In this document: positions 62,001-64,000 of the stretch, one piece after another
Numbering within the stretch: the first letter of the stretch is position 1
How the letters are laid out: each line of letters begins with the position of its first letter
Assembly (NCBI GenBank): GCA_963995525.1
Contig: OZ023209.1
Span: forward strand, 15,907,908-15,971,907
DNA from: Escarpia spicata
Lineage: Eukaryota; Annelida; Polychaeta; Sabellida; Siboglinidae
Length of the DNA: 64,000 nt
Reading direction: 5' to 3'
The notes under the pieces: model-generated
Told to the model about the DNA's origin: nothing
The model's input: the letters and a program-made list of their open reading frames with translations, nothing else
Databases searched by the model: none
Translations under genes and position numbers: made by a program

Positions 62001-63037
62001 TTCTGTTGACCTATCTGATATATAGCATATTTGAATGTGACCTTTTGTATTTGAAATGTTATTAGTATAATGTATTTGCTGTGTATTTGTATTTGAAATT
62101 TTAAAAAGAGGGTATTTCAAATTATAAAATGCAACATATTTGTATTTGATTATGTTGTGGTGAAAGATGATATAAACATGCTAAAAGCCTAAGATGTGAG
62201 ATATCTACTGAGGTGCTCTTTCATTTACTATGATGGTTAAACATGTGATTATTCTGTTTCATATTAAAAATAAAGCTATATAAAACTCTTTGACTGATTT
62301 ATTCTTTCATATTGAGATATGTCTAAAACAGTTTTCATTATGTCAATTAATAATAATAAAACCTGGATAGCAATAATCAGTTCTGAATTCAAAGGTCACA
62401 TACATGAGAGAAACAGGATTTGCAGTCTTTAAAGTAATCGTAATTGTAATCAATTACATTTGTTTTCTGAGAAATCAAACTCGTAATCGTACTCATACAT
62501 CTTCATAGTAATCGTAATCGATTACATTTTTAATGTAACCACATCTCTGATTGTCATTGCAGGAAACAATGAAAGATAATTTCACAAACATTTCATTACA
62601 TGAAAGAATGATGCTCAGCTACGAACAACAAAACTATAATCTTCTAAACAACGAAGTGGTTTTATAAAAATAATAAAATAATTTTATCATTCATAAATAA
62701 TGTGTAAATATAAAAAATATATTGTACTGATAAAAAGTCAAATAAATAAAGGCCTTGTACACATGTAATCCTAGCCTTATACAAAAATAACATATATAAC
62801 ATGCAACATATATAACTCTTCCGACACAATTGGTACATACCAGCGGCGTGCCATACTTGTTGGTGTAGGTGCTCCAAGTCTTGTTGTCGGAAGAGAACTC
62901 CATGTAATACTCTGTTACATACTCATTGCTGCCACGACGACCTTGGGTTGTCACCGATGTGATCACGTGACGATAGCCAAGGTCAAGGCCAAGGTACTGG
63001 AAGGTGTTCGGGGAGCTAGGAGTCCAGGCGCCGCCAC
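29706..63037 (-). CDS. CNTNAP-like: Contactin-associated protein / neurexin-IV homologue, 23 exons, 5' partial
   Basis: Type I membrane adhesion protein of the Caspr/neurexin-IV family. In known members it pairs with contactin and organises septate or paranodal junctions and neuron-glia contacts. Exons in transcript order: 62841-63037, 61032-61173, 59727-59936, 56230-56408, 55312-55488, 52369-52527, 51818-51899, 49563-49739, 48054-48189, 47380-47486, 46494-46619, 45421-45627, 44262-44567, 43604-43774, 42791-43012, 39992-40114, 38624-38743, 36406-36597, 35320-35459, 33137-33236, 32519-32641, 31168-31332, 29706-29899. All 22 introns are GT-AG and phase-compatible; the spliced frame is open for 1250 residues. 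Domain order: discoidin (partial, 1-112), LamG1 (113-301), LamG2 (302-485), EGF (486-521), fibrinogen-like (522-735), LamG3 (735-906), EGF (907-946), LamG4 (947-1131), Thr/Pro stalk, membrane helix (about 1183-1204), 46-residue tail ending EWYL. Family members are about 1300 residues, so roughly the first 80 (signal peptide, start of discoidin) lie upstream of the window. The exon model is my own reading; the paralogue is not resolved. Confidence 0.95.
29900..31167 (-). other. Intron 22 of CNTNAP-like gene
   Basis: Contains the short LINE tail at 31055-31136 and a caatag/atcgcaat-rich stretch at about 30290-30400 resembling 34350-34440. Nothing else recognised. Confidence 0.8.
31055..31136 (+). 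mobile_element. Very short LINE tail with target-site duplication
   Basis: About 62 bp of L2-like tail (tggcgctatatcaataaaat, then TTATTATT repeats) flanked by ttaagtgcct at 31055-31064 and again at 31127-31136. It ends 31 nt from the exon 22 boundary. Confidence 0.75.
31168..31332 (-). CDS. CNTNAP-like: CNTNAP-like visible exon 22: extracellular stalk and start of membrane helix
   Basis: Encodes [15 protein letters not shown], then a Thr/Pro-rich stalk ([20 protein letters not shown], a likely O-glycosylated juxtamembrane segment) and GVLLG, the first residues of the membrane helix. Phase 1 to phase 1; donor gtacgt. The ORF continues past the donor into intron 22, but the frame only makes sense when spliced to exon 23. 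Confidence 0.9.
31333..32518 (-). other. Intron 21 of CNTNAP-like gene
   Basis: Several (TA)n tracts (about 31427-31503, 31913-31934, 32214-32232, 32252-32264) and part of a dispersed repeat at 32266-32366. No coding. Confidence 0.8.
32266..32366 (+). repeat. Dispersed repeat, copy 1
   Basis: gagcccacatttctctct, then cattcatttggcctta and gttggtgcttgcataaa; matches 34071-34172 in the same orientation. Confidence 0.75.
32519..32641 (-). CDS. CNTNAP-like: CNTNAP-like visible exon 21: LamG4, end
   Basis: Encodes [20 protein letters not shown], then [10 protein letters not shown]; the F.GC...FD...PLK motif closes LamG4. Phase 1 to phase 1; donor gtctgt. Confidence 0.94.
32642..33136 (-). other. 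Intron 20 of CNTNAP-like gene
   Basis: AT-rich, nothing recognised. Confidence 0.8.
33137..33236 (-). CDS. CNTNAP-like: CNTNAP-like visible exon 20: LamG4
   Basis: A 100-bp exon encoding [20 protein letters not shown], then KYIYFGHN. Phase 0 in, phase 1 out at gtgagt. Too small for an ORF scan, placed by acceptor, donor and phase. Confidence 0.88.
33237..35319 (-). other. Intron 19 of CNTNAP-like gene
   Basis: Contains the repeat at 33960-34205, a caatagtattgca-rich stretch (34350-34440), TA tracts at 34698-34750 and 35240-35276, and otherwise unclassified AT-rich sequence. Confidence 0.8.
33960..34205. repeat. Dispersed repeat, copy 2, with inverted and direct internal repeats
   Basis: gaaatgtgggctc (33996-34008) is inverted to gagcccacatttc (34071-34083), and atttcattccatgaattt occurs on both sides. 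34071-34172 matches 32266-32366. Confidence 0.65.
35320..35459 (-). CDS. CNTNAP-like: CNTNAP-like visible exon 19: LamG4, core
   Basis: Encodes [15 protein letters not shown], then [19 protein letters not shown]. Phase 1 in, phase 0 out at gtgagt. Confidence 0.92.
35460..36405 (-). other. Intron 18 of CNTNAP-like gene
   Basis: A direct repeat of about 45 bp (caatttaagcagtactaata around 35909 and gaatttaagcagtactggta around 36070) flanks ggggtgctatttgac / ggggcgccatttaac. Nothing else. Confidence 0.7.
36406..36597 (-). CDS. CNTNAP-like: CNTNAP-like visible exon 18: LamG4, first part
   Basis: Encodes [17 protein letters not shown], then [20 protein letters not shown] and [10 protein letters not shown]. 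Phase 1 to phase 1. The donor gtttgc is the weakest in the gene, but the frame and LamG continuity into exon 19 support it. Confidence 0.92.
36963..37950. repeat. Minisatellite, unit 30 bp (and shortened units), about 35 copies
   Basis: Units combine cagtacatcagcacac and cgcatcacaccgca; some are cut to about 18-20 bp. Lies in intron 17. The 412-codon plus-strand ORF over it ([10 protein letters not shown] repeats) is a by-product of a unit length divisible by three. Confidence 0.96.
37985..38480. repeat. Minisatellite, unit 44 bp, about 11 copies
   Basis: Units start tactgatgacagatgtgtac and end ggactggctggtacat, then shorter degenerate units follow to about 38580. Directly adjoins the 30-bp array in intron 17. 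Confidence 0.95.
38624..38743 (-). CDS. CNTNAP-like: CNTNAP-like visible exon 17: EGF2
   Basis: EGF module [16 protein letters not shown], then [16 protein letters not shown]. Phase 1 to phase 1; donor gtaatg. It joins to exon 18 as CGREVGVN. Confidence 0.94.
39000..39165 (-). mobile_element. Penelope-like element remnant, GIY-YIG endonuclease N-terminus
   Basis: Minus-strand frame with one stop reads [18 protein letters not shown], then [13 protein letters not shown] and [13 protein letters not shown]. This is the linker plus the start of the GIY-YIG domain of Penelope-like elements (CGVIY.I.C..C...Y.GET.R.L..R). The RT and the rest of the nuclease are absent. Confidence 0.85.
39211..39285 (+). 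other. Hairpin followed by a hammerhead-like core motif
   Basis: ggtctgtgccac and gtggcgcagacc form a 12-bp stem at 39211-39239. Then ttgatga, a gacgtc/gacgtc pairing and gaaa follow, similar to a hammerhead core (CUGAUGA...GAAA) but with C-to-U at the first base and on the strand opposite the Penelope coding. Confidence 0.3.
39992..40114 (-). CDS. CNTNAP-like: CNTNAP-like visible exon 16: LamG3, end
   Basis: Encodes [19 protein letters not shown], then [19 protein letters not shown]. Phase 1 to phase 1; donor gtctgt. Confidence 0.94.
40115..40670 (-). other. Intron 15 of CNTNAP-like gene, 3' part
   Basis: AT-rich, nothing recognised before the 47-bp array. Confidence 0.8.
40674..41795. repeat. 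Highly uniform minisatellite, unit 47 bp, 24 copies
   Basis: Spacing of aagtcactgcagg is exactly 47 bp (40684, 40731, 40778 ... 41765). Units differ almost only by T/C in gggtcagg versus gggccagg. The last unit is diverged. No unique spacers, so not a CRISPR-like array. Confidence 0.98.
42085..42305. repeat. Tandem duplication of about 110 bp with CACGTG-like motifs
   Basis: Two copies share accaggattctggtcatgtg, cagtca(t/c)atga and atcacgtccggtca(c/t)gtgaa, both followed by atatcc(c/t)gg. Lies in intron 15. Confidence 0.85.
42791..43012 (-). CDS. CNTNAP-like: CNTNAP-like visible exon 15: LamG3, core
   Basis: Encodes [11 protein letters not shown], then [20 protein letters not shown] and NLNSPLMIG, textbook LamG strands. 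Phase 1 to phase 1; donor gtcagt. Confidence 0.96.
43013..44261 (-). other. Introns 14 and 13 around exon 14
   Basis: 43013-43603 and 43775-44261 are AT-rich introns with nothing recognised. Confidence 0.75.
43604..43774 (-). CDS. CNTNAP-like: CNTNAP-like visible exon 14: LamG3, first part
   Basis: Encodes [18 protein letters not shown], then [20 protein letters not shown]. Phase 1 to phase 1; donor gtaagt. Joining to exon 15 reads [18 protein letters not shown]. Confidence 0.94.
44262..44567 (-). CDS. CNTNAP-like: CNTNAP-like visible exon 13: fibrinogen-like region, end
   Basis: Largest exon (306 bp). Encodes [19 protein letters not shown], a Cys-rich [15 protein letters not shown] block, [14 protein letters not shown] and LGPLLCYGD, matching the Caspr WW.GR...YWGG...C.C signature. 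Phase 1 to phase 1; donor gtgagt. Confidence 0.96.
44568..45420 (-). other. Intron 12 of CNTNAP-like gene
   Basis: Contains the dispersed repeat at 44730-44890; otherwise nothing recognised. Confidence 0.75.
44730..44890 (+). repeat. Dispersed repeat pair, copy 1
   Basis: Shares tgtccatct, aaccctaaaaccag, tagattaatccctga and agtttgg with 48490-48640 in the same orientation. Confidence 0.75.
45421..45627 (-). CDS. CNTNAP-like: CNTNAP-like visible exon 12: fibrinogen-like region, middle
   Basis: Encodes [18 protein letters not shown], then [20 protein letters not shown] and [13 protein letters not shown]. The AEYCEQ..xYxCxxSRLLxTP pattern is a Caspr hallmark. Phase 1 to phase 1; donor gtacgt. 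Confidence 0.95.
45835..45900 (+). mobile_element. SINE-like piece
   Basis: gaaccgggctgcaaggtggg and ttaccaaccat align with the tRNA-like segment at 63459-63545, suggesting two copies of one tRNA-derived family. Confidence 0.35.
46095..46165 (+). mobile_element. Solo LINE 3' tail
   Basis: gtaaagcgccatgaacaatt, then ggtgctatattaaataaaat and TTATTAT, as in L2/CR1-like 3' ends. Confidence 0.6.
46222..46275 (+). mobile_element. LINE ORF2 C-terminal remnant
   Basis: Plus strand reads [17 protein letters not shown], like the FKNRLDKYW ending of LINE ORF2 proteins. Confidence 0.5.
46494..46619 (-). CDS. CNTNAP-like: CNTNAP-like visible exon 11: fibrinogen-like region, start
   Basis: Encodes [13 protein letters not shown], then [17 protein letters not shown], matching the SCEAYR...DGSGPL.PF.VYC signature that opens the fibrinogen-like part of Caspr proteins. 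Phase 1 to phase 1; donor gtaagt. Confidence 0.94.
46620..47379 (-). other. Intron 10 of CNTNAP-like gene
   Basis: The part next to exon 10 is the degenerate 17-bp minisatellite (47215-47373). The rest is unclassified. Confidence 0.75.
47215..47373. repeat. Degenerate 16-18-bp minisatellite at a splice donor
   Basis: Repeats of ctcactgacttctccc with variation, ending 1 nt from the gtaagt donor of exon 10 (47374-47379). Confidence 0.8.
47380..47486 (-). CDS. CNTNAP-like: CNTNAP-like visible exon 10: EGF1
   Basis: EGF module with [12 protein letters not shown], then [15 protein letters not shown]: six cysteines in standard spacing. It is the only exon that enters in phase 2; it leaves phase 1 at gtaagt. 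Confidence 0.95.
47487..48053 (-). other. Intron 9 of CNTNAP-like gene
   Basis: AT-rich, nothing recognised. Confidence 0.8.
48054..48189 (-). CDS. CNTNAP-like: CNTNAP-like visible exon 9: LamG2, end
   Basis: Encodes [15 protein letters not shown] and GTCVIQD, the closing LamG2 disulphide. Phase 1 in, phase 2 out at gtaagg; the last two bases combine with exon 10 to give RCDPNPC. The plus-strand ORF over this segment is its antisense shadow. Confidence 0.94.
48325..48390 (+). repeat. Single-copy relative of the 29-bp minisatellite with its terminal repeat
   Basis: gtcccactaatatggtcacc, tgttatttcagccacttt and ccaaggtgaccttaatagtg match one unit plus the right end of the 53.0-55.3 kb element. 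Confidence 0.7.
48490..48640 (+). repeat. Dispersed repeat pair, copy 2
   Basis: Matches 44730-44890 in the same orientation (see that entry). Confidence 0.75.
49563..49739 (-). CDS. CNTNAP-like: CNTNAP-like visible exon 8: LamG2, core
   Basis: Encodes [16 protein letters not shown], then [11 protein letters not shown] and LSTIFIGG. Phase 1 to phase 1; donor gtatgc. Confidence 0.95.
49740..51817 (-). other. Intron 7 of CNTNAP-like gene
   Basis: TA-rich tracts at 50110-50275, the coding-like island at 50520-50800, and otherwise unclassified sequence. Confidence 0.75.
50520..50800 (-). pseudogene. Coding-like island, possibly N-terminus of a hAT-type transposase
   Basis: Minus strand from an ATG near 50776 reads [18 protein letters not shown], then after a frame change [37 protein letters not shown] and [18 protein letters not shown]. 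The basic start followed by ITxFF and a Ser/Thr/Pro linker resembles hAT/TTF-type transposase N-termini. Alternatively 50719 follows a good acceptor (gttttttag), so a cryptic exon is possible. Confidence 0.35.
51818..51899 (-). CDS. CNTNAP-like: CNTNAP-like visible exon 7: LamG2, small 82-bp exon
   Basis: An 82-bp exon encoding [18 protein letters not shown] and EVSSIMKN. It is too short to show as an ORF but is needed to join exons 6 and 8 in frame (phase 0 in, phase 1 out at gtacgt). It supplies the middle LamG2 strands. Confidence 0.85.
51900..52368 (-). other. Intron 6 of CNTNAP-like gene
   Basis: Nothing recognised. Confidence 0.8.
52369..52527 (-). CDS. CNTNAP-like: CNTNAP-like visible exon 6: LamG2, first part
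   Basis: Encodes [15 protein letters not shown], then [19 protein letters not shown]. Phase 0 to phase 0; donor gtaaga directly after KIL. Confidence 0.94.
53011..55261. mobile_element. Inverted-repeat element whose centre has expanded into a minisatellite
   Basis: Left end tcactattaaggtcacc (53011-53027) and right end ggtgactttaataatga (55245-55261) are inverted copies (15 of 17 positions). Between them lies the 29-bp array. The single-copy relative at 48325-48390 carries the same end. Confidence 0.65.
53082..55220. repeat. Minisatellite, unit 29 bp, about 73 copies
   Basis: Units of the form attagtccca(c/t)(t/c)gat then acagtcacctcgcc, with graded sequence variants (lines of gatccag at the left, gatacag to the right). 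Lies in intron 5 of the CNTNAP-like gene, 50-60 bp from exon 5's donor side. Confidence 0.97.
55312..55488 (-). CDS. CNTNAP-like: CNTNAP-like visible exon 5: LamG1, end
   Basis: Encodes [14 protein letters not shown], then [12 protein letters not shown] and GSIGLGTCD, giving the disulphide pair that closes LamG1. Phase 0 to phase 0; donor gtaagg. Confidence 0.95.
55489..56229 (-). other. Intron 4 of CNTNAP-like gene
   Basis: A TA tract at 55980-56010; nothing else recognised. Confidence 0.8.
56230..56408 (-). CDS. CNTNAP-like: CNTNAP-like visible exon 4: LamG1, second part
   Basis: Encodes [20 protein letters not shown] and [20 protein letters not shown]. The HTTxSAGSLLDD.xWH block is characteristic of Caspr LamG1. 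Phase 1 in, phase 0 out at gtaagt. Confidence 0.95.
56643..59071. mobile_element. hAT-type non-autonomous element carrying a nested LINE
   Basis: Starts ccaggtctggggtaat and ends attgaccccaggcca, imperfect inverted ends. Flanked by gtgagaca at 56635-56642 and 59072-59079, an 8-bp target duplication typical of hAT. Taatag-rich sequence lies inside both ends. The L2-like LINE (about 57130-58695) sits inside. Confidence 0.75.
57130..58695 (+). mobile_element. L2-like LINE, 5'-truncated, reverse transcriptase inactivated
   Basis: Plus-strand [65 protein letters not shown], then after frameshifts [33 protein letters not shown] and [17 protein letters not shown]. The catalytic box is YMND instead of YADD, so one catalytic Asp is lost. 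The 3' tail (gcgcctccgaatggatttat, then ggcgctatataag and TTATTATT) ends near 58695. Antisense to the host gene, within intron 3. Confidence 0.93.
59080..59726 (-). other. Intron 3 of CNTNAP-like gene, 5' part
   Basis: Nothing recognised outside the nested element. Confidence 0.75.
59727..59936 (-). CDS. CNTNAP-like: CNTNAP-like visible exon 3: LamG1, first part
   Basis: Encodes [13 protein letters not shown], then [19 protein letters not shown] and [18 protein letters not shown], a classic laminin-G strand pattern. Phase 1 to phase 1; donor gtgagt. Confidence 0.95.
59937..61031 (-). other. Intron 2 of CNTNAP-like gene
   Basis: 60230-60540 resembles the G/C-run repeat at 26.9-27.3 kb (gcgggtgcaaatcgaggttt compared with gggggtgcagattgaggttt). 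Otherwise unclassified. Confidence 0.6.
61032..61173 (-). CDS. CNTNAP-like: CNTNAP-like visible exon 2: end of discoidin domain
   Basis: Starts [10 protein letters not shown] and contains [12 protein letters not shown] and LRVELEGC, the usual closing strand and cysteine of a Caspr discoidin domain. Enters phase 0 and leaves phase 1 at gtgagt. The first ATG is an internal methionine, not a start. Confidence 0.93.
61425..62557. mobile_element. hAT-type non-autonomous element, 1117 bp, intact target duplications
   Basis: Element 61433-62549 starts CAGAGATGGGGTAAT and ends AACCACATCTCTG (inverted ends), flanked on both sides by the 8-bp repeat attgtcat (61425-61432 and 62550-62557). Both subterminal regions are full of gtaatcg/cgattac motifs; the centre has no transposase. 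Lies in intron 1. Confidence 0.9.
62841..63037 (-). CDS. CNTNAP-like: CNTNAP-like visible exon 1: discoidin (F5/8 type C) domain
   Basis: Encodes the middle of the discoidin domain: GGAWTP, then QYLGLDLG, then [12 protein letters not shown] and [11 protein letters not shown]. The acceptor ends acag at 63038-63040 (entering phase 1) and the donor is gtatgt (phase 0). The preceding exon with the first domain cysteine is outside the window. Confidence 0.93.
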
Positions 63038-63455
63038 CTGTTACATGATGCTGCATCACTATGCACTTCATGACACTGACAAGTAGGCTATTTTTTAGAC
63101 CTCAGTCAGTTTTTGAAATCCCCACTTATTTGACCCGAGACGTGAAAATTTGAGGTCGGTACATTCAAACACTGTTGGTAATGTATTTTCCAAAGTATCT
63201 GCTAGATGGCGCCATTGCAAAATATAGCATTACATGGTTATTTCGGACTGGGCTTGGCCAATTTGAAGTGTGTCTACTGGTGGGTTTGGCTCACTTGAAG
63301 TCTTAAAGGATTAAAGGCAGCCGTAATGTCCCCCCAACAAACATACAGCATTATGTGCGAGAGGATGGTGGGTCAGTAGTCACCGTGTATCACTGAGAAT
63401 ATAAATTGACATAGAGTAGAAAACAAATTAATAAACGTAGATACTACTGTGGATA
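63038..63455 (-). other. Intron upstream of visible exon 1
   Basis: No coding recognised; earlier CNTNAP exons are not in the window. Confidence 0.7.
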
Positions 63456-63600
63456 CCAGAACCGGGCAGCTTAATGGTTAATGTATTGGCATTTGACAAC
63501 CATAGAGTCTATTCTATGAGTGGTGGTTTGAATCAATACAAAACGCATTACGTTGTTCAGGACTTTTCCAAATCATCAGACCACCCCTTATATGTGACTT
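63456..63600 (+). mobile_element. tRNA-derived SINE-like element
   Basis: An A-box-like gcagcttaatggttaatg and, 50 bp later, a B-box-like gtggtttgaatcaa in correct order and spacing for a tRNA-related head, followed by a non-tRNA body. Confidence 0.5.
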
Positions 63601-63779
63601 GTGAATCTCAAGCAACAAACACAACAATGTTTGAATAAACAATGGAGAAGGGTGGAAGCCTCAGGAAGATGAATGACCTGAGGGAAGAGATTGGGATAAA
63701 GTTAAAGGCCACCTTCTTTGTTCTGGAATCATCCTCTCAATTGGGGGGTAGAATTATTATCAGGACATCCACTAAGTAA

Positions 63780-64000
63780 ATTTGTAAAGTGGTATGAGAA
63801 GCAAAAGAAAGTTGTGTGAATTAAGAGGAGATCGTAATGCAAAAATGCCTGTTATAAAAGTAGTTGGGTGCAGACTGTGATGGGCAGGATATATAGAGAC
63901 TGAGGAGACATGGACAAACTGAGCAGGGAAAACAGAAGAGGTGATCGGAGAAGAAGAAGAATGAAACCAGGAGATTGTATCAAAAGATCTCAAGAAGGTG
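63780..64000 (+). mobile_element. LINE ORF2 C-terminal remnant
   Basis: Broken plus-strand frames spell WAGYIETEETWTN, RRRRMKPGDCIKRSQEG-like and KDLKKV pieces, resembling the RRRGRPR.RW.DC.KRDL.K ending of some LINE ORF2 proteins. Continues beyond the window. Confidence 0.45.

Overview
This is eukaryotic (animal) genomic DNA, with one 200-base assembly gap (24086-24285). The evidence is split genes with GT-AG introns and matching phases, metazoan adhesion-protein domains, and a dense mixture of LINEs, a Ty3/gypsy element, a Penelope-like fragment, hAT-type elements, tRNA-SINE-like pieces and minisatellites. The repeat types suggest a non-vertebrate, probably marine, bilaterian. I cannot name the species from the sequence.

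Right half (29.7-63.0 kb, minus strand): one large gene encodes a contactin-associated protein / neurexin-IV (CNTNAP/Caspr) homologue. I could place 23 exons. Every junction uses GT-AG and every phase matches. The spliced coding sequence gives 1250 residues without an internal stop: second half of a discoidin domain, LamG1, LamG2, EGF1, fibrinogen-like region, LamG3, EGF2, LamG4, Thr/Pro-rich stalk, one membrane helix and a 46-residue cytoplasmic tail. The tail has a protein-4.1-binding-type juxtamembrane motif and a C-terminal EWYL. The 5' end (signal peptide and start of the discoidin domain) lies beyond position 64000. The introns hold several minisatellites, a nested hAT/LINE insertion, a 1.1 kb hAT-type element with perfect 8-bp target duplications, and a Penelope GIY-YIG remnant.

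Left half (0-29 kb): repeat-rich sequence around a second, small minus-strand gene (12.0-14.0 kb). It has four phase-1 exons encoding a chitin-binding-like Cys-rich module, two EGF modules and a PAN/apple-like end. Around it lie a near-identical ~2.8 kb tandem duplication cutting through a CR1-like LINE (0-6 kb), a ~104-bp satellite split by a long TG tract (6.4-8.3 kb), a decayed CR1-like LINE with a PHD-like ORF1 remnant (10.3-11.7 kb), an L2-like LINE interrupted by a foldback element (14.8-16.6 kb), a 5'-truncated Ty3/gypsy element with an uninterrupted 819-codon ORF but no integrase core (17.1-20.7 kb), and a decayed CXC-domain repeat protein (20.7-24.4 kb).

I found no prokaryotic system, CRISPR array, operon or tRNA/rRNA gene. 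Most long ORFs are microsatellite translations or antisense shadows.
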